From contig ONCG01000006.1 of assembly GCA_900316285.1 (NCBI GenBank), forward strand, positions 53,673 to 117,672: a stretch of DNA of 64,000 bases, in the 5' to 3' direction. Both the position numbers and the translations under genes were made by a program. Positions 51,731 through 60,820 of this stretch are shown piece by piece. The notes below the pieces were generated by a model. The model ran no database searches. It had not been told where the DNA came from and saw only the letters and a list, made by a program, of their open reading frames with translations. Within the stretch, counting starts at the first letter, position 1, and the number at the start of each line of letters is the position of its first letter. This DNA comes from an uncultured Prevotellaceae bacterium. GTDB lineage: Bacteria > Bacteroidota > Bacteroidia > Bacteroidales > Bacteroidaceae.

Positions 51731-51849
51731 AGTGAATAACAGATAAAATGGTTTGACGGTGCAAAGTTACAATTTTTCTCTTATATATGAATAAGAGTCG
51801 GTTTTTATTTAACTATATTTATTTCTGTATTTGCCTTTCTTAAACGAAT

Positions 51850-51884
51850 AATGGCGGGCAACACGCTTGGTGCTGCCCGCCATT
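51850..51884. terminator. Hairpin after the SusD gene
   Basis: AATGGCGGGCA (51850-51860) and its inverse (51874-51884) with a 13-bp loop, 30 bp after the susD-like stop. No U-run, so termination is plausible but unproven. Confidence 0.5.
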
Positions 51885-51913
51885 GAATATTGGTTTGAGT
51901 CTGTTAGACTATA

Positions 51914-53854
51914 TTACTTACCAGAACCCCACTGCGGAGCATTCTTGTCTTGCCATACACGCTCAACATTCAGAGGAGCATTGCCCTTGTTGTGCTGGCT
52001 GCCCTGGCTGTTAGTGCCGAGGGTCTTGAAGCCCTGTGCTTCGTAAGCGGCCTTCTTAATCTCGTACATGATGTCGGTAACAACCGGCTCGGAGATCACG
52101 AAGCGGCGAGGAATAGCAGAAAGCTCGACATTCGGGAACTTCACGAACGGCAGCAGGTTCGAGCCAACCTTCGGGTAACCCGAACGGCGTGCAGTTACAT
52201 ATTGGTCGTCGCACTGCTCACTGAAGTGCATGAGGAGTTGCAGATATACCTTTTCGAGCTTCTCGGCATTAGACCCGCTGAGCTTCACGTTAGGCGTAGC
52301 CAGCATGGCCTCGATCTCACCATCGACGAGGTCGATAGGCTTCTCGTTCTCGTCGTAGTTGTAGGTGGTTCCATAGTAAGGAATCTTGTTATCGCGAGCC
52401 AGAGCGTTGAATTCCTCAACAGAAGCGCGAACACCGGCCTCGTACCAGGCCTCAGCACTCTTTCCAGCGAAGGAACCACCGCTCAGTAGAGCGAACTCTG
52501 CCATGTAGAGGTTTACCTCACCAGCGCCAAGATACATCTGATAGAGAGGATTGTCGTCAGTATCTTGGATGACGTGCATGTCGATAGTGCCATCTTCTTT
52601 CTCGGTCATAGCTGTAGGTAGCTGGAAATCAACACGGCCGCGGCGCATTTCCTCTGAATAGTAGCACCATGGGTTGTAACTACGCTGGTTGTCGCCCATC
52701 TTAATCTGATAGCGGATACCAGGATTCCAATACTCCTCGAAGTCCTCGTCAGAAAGCTGGCCTGCATCGTGCTGGGTCTTCGGAGAATACTGTATGGGAA
52801 GAGCGGTATAACGTACCCAAGGCTCACCCATGCCACCCCACTCCTTGAAGTTGCCATTCTCGTCGAGTACGACGTTGGCCTTCACAGCGCTGGGGAGATC
52901 ATCGAATTTATCATTGTCGATGAAGCTCTGCACAACCTTCGAATTGTAGCTGTTCTTCGCATAGATGAAACGAATGCGCGGGTCCTTGCTATCAAGCATG
53001 AACTTGAAGACATTCTCAGAAGCATAGATGGTGCTCAGGCCGTTGCCCGTACCATAGACATAGTCGGCATTGCCGGAAGCCCAGTCGGTAGCCTTGGCAA
53101 AGCGGAAGTCGTCGTCGATGTTAGTGATCAGACCTGCTGAGTTGCTGGCTGCCTCGTTAGCAATGGCAAGGGCCTTCTGAGGATCGTTGTTGTAGAGGCG
53201 AACAGCAATCTTCAGCTTCAGCGAATTAGCAAGCTTAGCCCACTTCGTCCAGTCGCAGCCATAAGCAGCATCCTGGCGGGTGACGCCCGACAGATTGTCG
53301 GCCTTCAGCATGTTGATGTATTCGTTGAGTTCAGAAATCCAGATGTCGTAGAGTTGGTCAACGGTTTCATATTTCGGGGTTAAGATACCCTGGTCGTCAT
53401 AGTGGCAAGCCTCGGTGTAAGGAACAGAGCCATACATATCGGTATCGAAGATGCCGAGGTAGATGGTCATGATACCTGTAGCAGCGAGATAGCCGTTGTT
53501 CTCGACCTCACCAGTTTCCTTGATGTAGTTCTGGATACGGTTACGATACTTCAGCGTGTTGATGTATTGGCTACCCTGGCCGCCAGATTCTGCCATTCCT
53601 GTAAAGTCATCAGAGAATCCACCGCCAGGAGTTCCCATCTGGTCCCAACGGGTGAAATACTGTACATTGTAGAACCATACGAGATAGTCTGTAGGCTGGA
53701 ACGTATTGATGGCAGCCGTCATCAGACCTTCAGGCATCGTCTTCGTTACGTTAGCAGGATCCTGATTCAACTCTTTATAGTCATCGGCGCAGCTGATGTT
53801 CATCAAGAGCACAGCGCCCATGGCACCTGCAATGAATAATTTATTGAGTTTCAT
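51914..53854 (-). CDS. SusD/RagB-family outer-membrane lipoprotein (SusD-like_2 type)
   Basis: 646 residues with a lipoprotein signal (MKLNKLFIAGAMGAVLLMNI, lipobox ending ISC, Cys22). The start CADDYKELNQDPANVTKTMP is characteristic of the SusD-like_2 group, and the all-helical TPR-like scaffold continues to the C-terminal SAIPRRFVISEPVVTDI. SusD proteins sit over a SusC channel as a glycan- or peptide-capturing lid. It begins 21 bp after the SusC gene on the same strand, so the two form an operon. The cargo is unknown; members of this subgroup are often paired with channels for non-glycan nutrients. A GH2 gene lies further upstream. Confidence 0.93.
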   Translation of the reverse strand: MKLNKLFIAGAMGAVLLMNISCADDYKELNQDPANVTKTMPEGLMTAAINTFQPTDYLVWFYNVQYFTRWDQMGTPGGGFSDDFTGMAESGGQGSQYINTLKYRNRIQNYIKETGEVENNGYLAATGIMTIYLGIFDTDMYGSVPYTEACHYDDQGILTPKYETVDQLYDIWISELNEYINMLKADNLSGVTRQDAAYGCDWTKWAKLANSLKLKIAVRLYNNDPQKALAIANEAASNSAGLITNIDDDFRFAKATDWASGNADYVYGTGNGLSTIYASENVFKFMLDSKDPRIRFIYAKNSYNSKVVQSFIDNDKFDDLPSAVKANVVLDENGNFKEWGGMGEPWVRYTALPIQYSPKTQHDAGQLSDEDFEEYWNPGIRYQIKMGDNQRSYNPWCYYSEEMRRGRVDFQLPTAMTEKEDGTIDMHVIQDTDDNPLYQMYLGAGEVNLYMAEFALLSGGSFAGKSAEAWYEAGVRASVEEFNALARDNKIPYYGTTYNYDENEKPIDLVDGEIEAMLATPNVKLSGSNAEKLEKVYLQLLMHFSEQCDDQYVTARRSGYPKVGSNLLPFVKFPNVELSAIPRRFVISEPVVTDIMYEIKKAAYEAQGFKTLGTNSQGSQHNKGNAPLNVERVWQDKNAPQWGSGK

Positions 53855-53875
53855 ATTCTTTCTTCGTTTATAAGG

Positions 53876-56800
53876 TTAGAATGTAGCTTTCAGAGTGAAT
53901 GTAAAGCTGGTCGTCACGCCAGCGAACTGACGGATACGGAACTCAGCTGCAGTAGTACCGGCAACAGCTTCAGGATTCTCATGGTTAGGCATCGTGTTCA
54001 GCAGGTAGCCGAGGTTGTGTGCCTGGGCAGTGAGGCTGAGGCGCTTTGCTCCAATCTTGTTAGCAATATTGCTTTCGAACTGATAGCTCAGTGAGAGATC
54101 GCGGAAAGCGATGTAGTTCAGAGTTTTGAACCAAGTGTCATTGACGACTGCCTGTCCCCAAGAGTTATAGAAATAGTGCCAACCACCAGCGTGTACATAC
54201 TCAGCGTGACCGGCAGCAACAAGCTCTGCCCAAGTTTCACCACTGCTGTACTTACCAGTACCTACGGTGTACATTGATCCGTCGGGCTGCACAATTTGTG
54301 TGCCTGTGGTGACGATACCGTTAGGAATTATGCCATCATCGTATTCGTAGCCGTCGAAACCAGATTTGAAGTGGATACCACCATGGCCTTCACGGCCTTC
54401 AAGCGATGCCTTAGTGTAACCATAAGCATTACCATAGTGAGAGCCATAAGAAGCAACCTTACCTCCGAAACGGCCATCGAAGCTAGCACTGAGCGTCCAG
54501 TTCTTCCAACGCAACGTGGTGTTGATTGAGCCGAGGAAGTCGGGAACAGAGTTACCAACCTCTTCCACGGTGCCGTTACGCTTTACCATAGGTGTGTAGT
54601 AACCAGCATTGTAGTATCTCAAGTCGAACTCCTGCAGACCAGAAGTTTCATCGATGAGCGGAGCGGCGTCGGTCATCAGCATACCATAGGTGCCACCCAC
54701 CTTAGCAACAGAACCGATACGGTAGTTACCATAGTCGGGAGTACCCTGCAAACGAATGTAGTCGGCGCAGAGGTCAGACAGCTCAACAATCTTAGAACTG
54801 TTCTTTGTGTAGGTGAAGTTCAAATCCCACTGCCAGTCTTTCGTCAAGACGGGAGTCGTGTTCAGCGCGATTTCAACACCGCTGTTCTGGATGTTACCAG
54901 CATTGATCAGAGCGTTGCCGTAACCCGATACGGAAGGAATCGAAACGGTCATGATCTGGTCGATGGTGTTTTCCTTATAGTAGGTGAAGTCGAGACCGAG
55001 GCGGTTGTCGAAGAAGCGAATGTCAGTACCAATTTCCCATGATTTCTTGCGCTCAGGCTTCAGATCCTGGCTGTACGTGGTGTTCGATACGGTTGTCGAG
55101 AAGGGCTTGCCAAACTGGTTGGTGTAGCTTTCCAGACCATAAGCCGAGTTGATGTAGTAGGGGGTGGTATCGTTACCTACCTCAGCATAGGATGCACGGA
55201 GCTTCCAGAAACTGAGCCACTGCGGGAGACTCTCGCGGAAGGTGTTGGTAACAAGCCATGCAGCGTTGATAGAGGGATAGAAGTAGCTATAGGTACCATG
55301 TCCATCGGCATAGACGAGTGACGACGACCAGTCGTTGCGGCCAGTGACATCGAGGAAGACCTGATCCTTCCAGCTCACGCCCACCTGTGCAGCAATCGAC
55401 TGGATGGTCTTCGTCTCAGAAATACCTGCAGAAGCGTTGTAACCCTCAGAGCCATTGGCGAGGAAGAACTGGTTAGGAACAATAAAGTCACCCTTAGTAC
55501 TAGCACTGTTAGAAGCCCTGTAACCATTGTAGAGCTCGTAGCGCAGGAAGCCGTTCAAATGCCAGTCTTCGTTGAGTTGCTTGTCGACCATCAGGTTGGT
55601 ATTGAAGTTGGTCTGCTCCTTGCGGGCCTGCGACAAGCTGTAGCTACCGCCTTGGTTGTAGTAACCCCGGCCGGGATTCTTTCTTTCGCCCTGCATGAAG
55701 TAGTAGTTGTAGTTGGCTTCGGTAACCCACTTCAGCCAAGGAGTGAAGCTCCACGTGAGTTTCAGGTCAGGACGAACGACGGTTTCCTTCTGGTAGTACT
55801 CGTCCTCCCAGATTGACCACCAAGTGTCACGTCCGATGACAAATCCCCACTCATCACCATAGGAGGTGTTGGCAATACCACCATGCGAACCTTTATACTT
55901 GTCGCGATAGTACTTGGCGTCGTACATACGATCCCAGGTACCATTAACGAAGTTTTCACCGATGTTAGGCTGGGCGTTGCGCGGCTTCGAGTTAGCGAAG
56001 GTCATGCTGGCCTCGATCTCAACATTGTCGGTAATCTTGTGGCTGGCCTTGGCCAAGAGGCTCAGACGACGGAAGTCGTTGTTAGGCAGCGTACCGTTGT
56101 TGTAGCGATAAGACATAGAGGTGTAGAAAGAGGTACGGTCATTACCACCTGACACGGCGATGTTCGTATTGGTTGAGAAACCAGTGTCATAAGCATCCTT
56201 GAAGTTGTTAGCATAAGCACCAGGTGTGTGGAGCTTTCCGTCGTACATCTCCATCAGGCCATCCTTGGCATTTGCCTTGATGAAGTCGAAGGAAGGACCG
56301 AAGGCGGTACCCATCTCTCCATAGCTGCTCAGCACCTTGTAGGAGGGGTAACCATCGCCATTGAGCCAGTAGAGGTCGTTCTGCAGGAATCCGCTCTTGG
56401 GGTTCGAAGCATAGAAGAAACTCTCTGCAAACTCATTCTGCAGGTCGGGCTGATGAGTAACCTTGTCGAAGCCAAAGGTCTGCGAGAAGTCGATGCCCAG
56501 ACCGCGCTTGCCCTTGCCACTCTTGGTAGTGATGACGACAGCACCGTTCAGACCGCGAGAACCGTAAAGGGCGGTAGCGGCAGCACCTTTCAGCACTGAT
56601 ACTGTCTCGAAGTCGTCAGGGTTCAGGTTTTTCAACTCATTACCATAGTTCTGTGCACCCGATGCCCAGTCAGCATCGTTCTCCACGATACCATTGTCGA
56701 GAATTACACCGTCGATGACGTAGATAGGCTGGTTGTTCTTGTTCAGGGTGGAAGCACCACGAATCAAGATCTTAGAAGCACCGAACATACCACCATCAGA

Positions 56801-57274
56801 TGAAGTAACTTCTACACCGGCCACCTTACCCTGCAGAGCCTGCACGGGGTTGATGAGGTTGGCATCGAGTTCTTCTCCTTTCAACTCTGTCATGGCATAA
56901 CCCAGTGCCTTAGCTTCACGCTTCATACCAAGAGCCGTCACAACGACTTCGCTCAGACCTGTAGCGTCTTCAGAGAGTACGAAGTTCATGTTGCCGGAAG
57001 CTCGCATGGTTTGTGGAGCAAAGCCGATGTAGCTCACTTCAATCTGGCTATTAGCCGGGGCCTTGAAGGAGAACTCACCATTGGCATTCGTCACAGCGCC
57101 CACCTTTGATCCTGCAGCTTTCACTGAGGCACCAATGACGGGCTCGCCGTTCTGGTCTACAACAGAGCCTCGCACGGTAATGTCTTGTGCATAGACTCCC
57201 ACGCTAAAGAGCATGAAAAGCATTGTCCAGAGAGCTCTACGCAAGAGCCCTTTTGCGTTTTTTTCCTTTTCCAT
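53876..57274 (-). CDS. SusC/RagA-type TonB-dependent transporter
   Basis: 1132 residues, full length for SusC. A signal peptide (LWTMLFMLFSVGVYAQ) precedes a carboxypeptidase-regulatory-like N-terminal domain (about 32-105, GSVVDQNGEPVIGASVKAAG). A plug domain with ALQGKVAGVEVTSSDG and LIRGASTLNKNNQPIYVIDG follows (the SusC signature around VIDGV). Then comes the 22-strand barrel, ending in TSFTFTLKATF with the terminal aromatic residue. It imports a nutrient captured by the adjacent SusD protein using TonB energy. No regulator such as an anti-sigma or hybrid two-component gene is beside it, so the substrate is not indicated. Confidence 0.96.
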   Translation of the reverse strand: MEKEKNAKGLLRRALWTMLFMLFSVGVYAQDITVRGSVVDQNGEPVIGASVKAAGSKVGAVTNANGEFSFKAPANSQIEVSYIGFAPQTMRASGNMNFVLSEDATGLSEVVVTALGMKREAKALGYAMTELKGEELDANLINPVQALQGKVAGVEVTSSDGGMFGASKILIRGASTLNKNNQPIYVIDGVILDNGIVENDADWASGAQNYGNELKNLNPDDFETVSVLKGAAATALYGSRGLNGAVVITTKSGKGKRGLGIDFSQTFGFDKVTHQPDLQNEFAESFFYASNPKSGFLQNDLYWLNGDGYPSYKVLSSYGEMGTAFGPSFDFIKANAKDGLMEMYDGKLHTPGAYANNFKDAYDTGFSTNTNIAVSGGNDRTSFYTSMSYRYNNGTLPNNDFRRLSLLAKASHKITDNVEIEASMTFANSKPRNAQPNIGENFVNGTWDRMYDAKYYRDKYKGSHGGIANTSYGDEWGFVIGRDTWWSIWEDEYYQKETVVRPDLKLTWSFTPWLKWVTEANYNYYFMQGERKNPGRGYYNQGGSYSLSQARKEQTNFNTNLMVDKQLNEDWHLNGFLRYELYNGYRASNSASTKGDFIVPNQFFLANGSEGYNASAGISETKTIQSIAAQVGVSWKDQVFLDVTGRNDWSSSLVYADGHGTYSYFYPSINAAWLVTNTFRESLPQWLSFWKLRASYAEVGNDTTPYYINSAYGLESYTNQFGKPFSTTVSNTTYSQDLKPERKKSWEIGTDIRFFDNRLGLDFTYYKENTIDQIMTVSIPSVSGYGNALINAGNIQNSGVEIALNTTPVLTKDWQWDLNFTYTKNSSKIVELSDLCADYIRLQGTPDYGNYRIGSVAKVGGTYGMLMTDAAPLIDETSGLQEFDLRYYNAGYYTPMVKRNGTVEEVGNSVPDFLGSINTTLRWKNWTLSASFDGRFGGKVASYGSHYGNAYGYTKASLEGREGHGGIHFKSGFDGYEYDDGIIPNGIVTTGTQIVQPDGSMYTVGTGKYSSGETWAELVAAGHAEYVHAGGWHYFYNSWGQAVVNDTWFKTLNYIAFRDLSLSYQFESNIANKIGAKRLSLTAQAHNLGYLLNTMPNHENPEAVAGTTAAEFRIRQFAGVTTSFTFTLKATF

Positions 57275-57492
57275 TGCTTTTTAATTTAAGGATTGTTAAT
57301 ATAAATAGGTTAGTTAAAAAAGATTTTGTTGTCGCTTTTTTTTACTGTCTCGGAATTCGCAAATGCTTGCAAAACGCCCTAAACAGGCCGTAAAATTAGG
57401 AAATTTTTTATAAAAAAGCAACTTTTTATAAAGCATTTTTCGCCTGCTAAACATTTTTTAACACGATAGAGGCGAAAAAACCAATTAAAAAG
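57275..57492. other. AT-rich leader upstream of SusC
   Basis: AT-rich, with AAATTTTTTATAAAAAAGCA tracts and no recognised gene. A minus-strand promoter for the SusC gene is expected here but no clear TTTG/TAnnTTTG pair was found. Confidence 0.4.
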
Positions 57493-57523
57493 TTTGTCGT
57501 GCTGAAAATTATTCGTATCTTTG
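57493..57523 (+). promoter_or_regulatory. Promoter of the small gene at 57603
   Basis: TTTG (57493-57496), 19-bp spacer, TATCTTTG (57516-57523), with start expected about 57528. Confidence 0.75.
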
Positions 57524-57602
57524 CAGCATGGGGAGAAGCCCCTTTTCCCTAAAGTCAACAAAAATGTGGCCTGATAGGGGCATGCAGGCTGTGATAGGAA
57601 GT

Positions 57603-57728
57603 ATGATTATGAAGAGTGTGAGAAGGAAAGAAGAAGACTATTTCTTCGAGTACGACAATGTGTACAACATGGAGCCAGACGAGCTCCGCGTAGAGTCAGC
57701 ATCCGATACTTCTGTGTGGTATAGCTGA
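57603..57728 (+). CDS. Small protein of 41 residues, unknown function
   Basis: A complete small transcription unit: promoter at 57493-57523, open frame, terminator at 57753-57793. The frame also extends upstream to 57528, but that ATG coincides with the predicted transcription start, so the ATG at 57603 (MIMKSVRRKEEDYFFEYDNV) after an AGGAAG-like sequence is chosen; 57609 is an alternative. The product is acidic in its second half (YNMEPDELRVESASDTSVWY) with no membrane segment. I do not recognise it. An RNA regulator in place of, or together with, a peptide is possible, since the non-coding leader (75 nt) is long relative to the frame. Confidence 0.55.
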   Translation: MIMKSVRRKEEDYFFEYDNVYNMEPDELRVESASDTSVWYS

Positions 57729-57752
57729 CAAGTTGATAACCCCGAAAAGATA

Positions 57753-57793
57753 AGCAGGAGCACGATTGAAGTTGTGCTCCTGCTATTTTTTTT
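57753..57793 (+). terminator. Rho-independent terminator of the small gene
   Basis: AGCAGGAGCAC (57753-57763) pairs with GTGCTCCTGCT (57774-57784), then ATTTTTTTT. Confidence 0.92.
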
Positions 57794-57833
57794 GCATCTG
57801 GAAACTATCTACAATTACCCTCAAGCGTTTTTT

Positions 57834-57967
57834 TCAAGAATTAGAGAATTAGAGAAAGGTTTCATGAGTAGGAATCATTAAGTGTTCTCATCGCTTGCGA
57901 TGAATAATCTTGTTCATTCTGATAGTGAAAAATAAGAACTCAGATTTTCTAATTCTCTAATTCTTGA
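57834..57967. repeat. 134-bp element with 20-bp terminal inverted repeats
   Basis: TCAAGAATTAGAGAATTAGA at the left (57834-57853) is the exact inverse of 57948-57967. The interior contains a further small hairpin (TCATCGC-TT-GCGATGA, about 57890-57905). There is no open frame; it ends 10 bp before the convergent GH2 stop. Confidence 0.75.
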
Positions 57968-57977
57968 CCATAATAAT

Positions 57978-60632
57978 TTAGGGCTGAAGGGTGATCTCGG
58001 CGTCTTCAAGCAGAGGAGAGGTGAAGCGCACGCGGATGGCACCTTGCTGTGAGGCCTGCTGGCCGTTGTCGCCACTTTGTGCAAACCGCTGGCCGAAGCC
58101 CTGCCCGAACTGCATGTTGGAATCGAGACCTTCTTGGATATAGGCGACGAGGCGACCTTGATGTGCACGACGATGATAGCCGCCGCGGATGGGCAGTGCG
58201 CCGTTGGTGTCGCTCATGTTGCCGTTTTCGAGTCCGAGCAAGTGGCCGTTGCCCATCACAACGCATGTGATGTCGTTGTCGGCAAGGCGCACGGGGATGC
58301 CGTTTTCATCGATGACCTCGATGGTGAGGATGAAGGTAGATCCACCTCTCTGCTCCTCTTGAGCTACCCTCGCCCTTTGGAGAGAGGCTGGGGGTGAGGC
58401 CTGGAGGGGAGTGATATGCTCTTGTGTGACGCGCAGGGCGTAGGGACGACCGGAGGTGCGGATTTCGTAGGACGTGTTGCCGTTTTCCGTTACCATCCCT
58501 GACCCTTGCTTGGAAGTGGTTTCGGCGCGCAGCGTGCCAGGTTCGTAGGCGATGTCCCAGTAGCGGACGTTGGTAGCAGAGTCGAGCTTTGCATCGCCGC
58601 CTACGGGTTTGCCGTTGAGTGTCAGGCGAACATCGGGCTGGTTGGTGTAGCACACCACTCGCACCAGCTGCCCTTCGCGGTAGTTCCAAGTGTCGGTGGC
58701 GTAGGTTGAGATGCCCGGACCACGCTGGCGGCCCTGCCTGCCAGCGTTGCGACCGCTGCGGTTGTTGATGGGGTAGGTGCCGATATAGACAACGGGTTCG
58801 CTGCTCCAAAGCGAGGCACGATACCAGCCGTTGGGCTTGCGGTGTGAGGTGAGGTCGACGATTCCTGCCGACGAGCCACGTGCGGGCCATGCACCGCTCT
58901 CGCCCAGATAGTCGGCACCCGTCCACAGGAACTGTCCGAAGATGTGCTCGTTGTTCTTCACTGCCAGCCACGAGGGATAGTCGTGGCGGTTCTCCGAACC
59001 ATAGATGATGCGCTTCGGATAGCGCTCGTGGTCTTCCTTGTAGCGGCTCTCGGTGTAGTTATAGCCCACCACGTCGACAGCCTCGGGATATTCCGTTTGG
59101 TTCGACATCACCACGCCTGCCAGTGCACCTGTGACGGCACGCGATGCATCGATGTCCCTCACCACGGCCGACAGCCGCTTGGCAATCTTTCCGATGCGCT
59201 CGGCATTCGGCTGCTCGGGCTTGTAGCCGCCATACATCGGCTGTGTGAAGTCCTTGCCGTCGCCGTCGAGAATCGGGTGCGAATAGGGGTCGTTGGGATA
59301 GTCCACCTCATTGCCGATGGACCATAGGAACACCGACGGGTGGTTGCGGTCGCGGCGCACCATGTCTGCTACGTCGCGGTCTATCCATTCCTCGAAGAAG
59401 TCGAACGTGCCCTGATAGCCCGGCGTGCCGCGGTTCCAGCCCTCGAGCCACTTGCGCTTCGGGAACTCCCACTCGTCGCTGGCCTCGTCCATGACCAAGA
59501 ATCCCAGCTCGTCGCAGAGGTCGTAGAGCACCGGTGCCTGTGGGTTATGGCTCATGCGGATGGCGTTCACGCCAATCTTCTTCAGCTCCTCCAGCCGATG
59601 CTGCCACACCTCCGGCGGCACAACGGCCCCCAGCACACCCGCATCGTGATGCAGGCAGACACCCTTCACCTTCATCCACTCGCCGTTCAGGGCGAAGCCG
59701 TGGTTCGGGTCGAACTGCAACGTGCGCAGTCCTGCTCGTATCACGCAGCGATCCATGGGTGCCGAGGCATCGTTGCCCGTTCCCAGCCGCGTCTCTATAT
59801 TATATAAATAGGTATCGTCGAGGCTCCAGCGGTGCGGGTTCTTCACGGTCAGCGTGACGGTCTTCTTGTTCGGACAGCCCATCGTCGTCTTCGTGCGTGC
59901 CACGACCTTTCCTTCCGCATCGGTCATGACGACCTCCGTAGGAATGCCCAATGCTGGTTTGCCGGCGGTCTCGATGTCCACCTCCACAACGGCCTGCGAC
60001 TTCGTGATCTTCTTCAGTCTGTAGGCAGAGCCCCACTGCGCCAGATGCGTCGCGGGTGCCTTGACGAGCCATACGTCGCGATAGATGCCCGACCCTGTAT
60101 ACCAACGTGAGTCGGCATACTGCGAGTGGTCGACGCGCACCGCCAGCACATTCTCGCCATCGGCGTTCAGATAGGGTGTCATGTCGTAGAGGAACGAGGC
60201 GTAGCCGTTTGGGCGCTTGCCCAACAGGTGTCCGTTCAGATAAACCTCCGAGCGGTTGTAGACGCCTTCGAAATAGATGTAGAAAGCACCCCCGTTCGCA
60301 TCCGTAGGGAGGGAGAAATGCTTACGGTACCAGCCAATGCCACCCGGCAGATAGCCCGTGCACGATGCCAGCTGTGGCGACATCACGCCTTCCACCGACC
60401 AGTCGTGGGGCAGTGTGAGGCGACGCCACCGCGAGTCGTCGAATGTCGGCTGTGCCTGCGGGAAATCGGCTGTTGGCTGCGCCGCGTCAGTCGTTTGCAG
60501 TGAAGAACTTTCCAAAAGGAAAAGCCACTCGTTGTTGAATCGCTCGGACTGTCCGAACGACACTTGCGCCTGTGCCTGCAGCGTCGGCAGGGCGAGCAGC
60601 GCAATGAGAATTCTTAGCCAGTTCATAGTCAT
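57978..60632 (-). CDS. GH2 glycoside hydrolase (beta-galactosidase-like), with repeat insertion
   Basis: 884 residues with a signal peptide (MTMNWLRILIALLALPTLQA). The jelly-roll sugar-binding domain (about 30-190, WRRLTLPHDWSVEGV), the Ig-like domain (about 195-305) and the TIM barrel follow. Acid/base Glu442 is in SIGNEVDYP and nucleophile Glu547 in IIYGSENRHD. C-terminal parts include a DUF4982-like sandwich (GQLVRVVCYTNQPDVRLTLN). Residues about 740-763 (ITPLQASPPASLQRARVAQE) are encoded by a copy of element C at 58367-58420 within the C-terminal domain. It could be a beta-galactosidase, beta-glucuronidase or similar; the sugar is not determinable. It stands upstream of the small gene and SusCD on the minus strand. 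Confidence 0.9.
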   Translation of the reverse strand: MTMNWLRILIALLALPTLQAQAQVSFGQSERFNNEWLFLLESSSLQTTDAAQPTADFPQAQPTFDDSRWRRLTLPHDWSVEGVMSPQLASCTGYLPGGIGWYRKHFSLPTDANGGAFYIYFEGVYNRSEVYLNGHLLGKRPNGYASFLYDMTPYLNADGENVLAVRVDHSQYADSRWYTGSGIYRDVWLVKAPATHLAQWGSAYRLKKITKSQAVVEVDIETAGKPALGIPTEVVMTDAEGKVVARTKTTMGCPNKKTVTLTVKNPHRWSLDDTYLYNIETRLGTGNDASAPMDRCVIRAGLRTLQFDPNHGFALNGEWMKVKGVCLHHDAGVLGAVVPPEVWQHRLEELKKIGVNAIRMSHNPQAPVLYDLCDELGFLVMDEASDEWEFPKRKWLEGWNRGTPGYQGTFDFFEEWIDRDVADMVRRDRNHPSVFLWSIGNEVDYPNDPYSHPILDGDGKDFTQPMYGGYKPEQPNAERIGKIAKRLSAVVRDIDASRAVTGALAGVVMSNQTEYPEAVDVVGYNYTESRYKEDHERYPKRIIYGSENRHDYPSWLAVKNNEHIFGQFLWTGADYLGESGAWPARGSSAGIVDLTSHRKPNGWYRASLWSSEPVVYIGTYPINNRSGRNAGRQGRQRGPGISTYATDTWNYREGQLVRVVCYTNQPDVRLTLNGKPVGGDAKLDSATNVRYWDIAYEPGTLRAETTSKQGSGMVTENGNTSYEIRTSGRPYALRVTQEHITPLQASPPASLQRARVAQEEQRGGSTFILTIEVIDENGIPVRLADNDITCVVMGNGHLLGLENGNMSDTNGALPIRGGYHRRAHQGRLVAYIQEGLDSNMQFGQGFGQRFAQSGDNGQQASQQGAIRVRFTSPLLEDAEITLQP
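58367..58420. repeat. Element C inside the GH2 gene (in frame)
   Basis: CCCTCGCCCTTTGGAGAGAG, GCTGGGGGTGAGGCCTGG lies on the strand opposite to the gene and encodes PLQASPPASLQRARVAQ. It is more diverged than the prmC copy. Confidence 0.65.
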
Positions 60633-60748
60633 TTGTGTTGAGGTTTTCTTTTGAAGGGTTTAAAGGGTATAAAGGGGAGTAAAAGGGCATAAAAGGGACA
60701 TTTGCTTTCGTATGCGAATCCTTTTCTCCCGGATGTCATTTGAGCGAG
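60633..60748. other. Filler with GGG-rich microrepeats upstream of GH2
   Basis: Purine-rich repeats (GGGTTTAAAGGGTATAAAGG) and no recognised gene or promoter box. Confidence 0.5.
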
Positions 60749-60776
60749 CGGGCAGACACAGGGGTCTGCCCCTACA
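60749..60776. repeat. Family B element, copy 3
   Basis: CGGGCAGACACAGGGGTCTG, CCCCTACA; the inverse of the copies at 5151 and 63739. Confidence 0.8.
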
Positions 60777-60784
60777 GCTGGGTG

Positions 60785-60820
60785 TCCTCCCTCCCCTTTT
60801 GGGGAGGGTTGGGGTGGGGC
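60785..60820. repeat. Element C abutting the buk stop codon
   Basis: TCCTCCCTCCCCTTTTGGGG, AGGGTTGGGGTGGGGC ends exactly where the minus-strand TAA stop of buk (60821-60823) begins. Confidence 0.85.
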
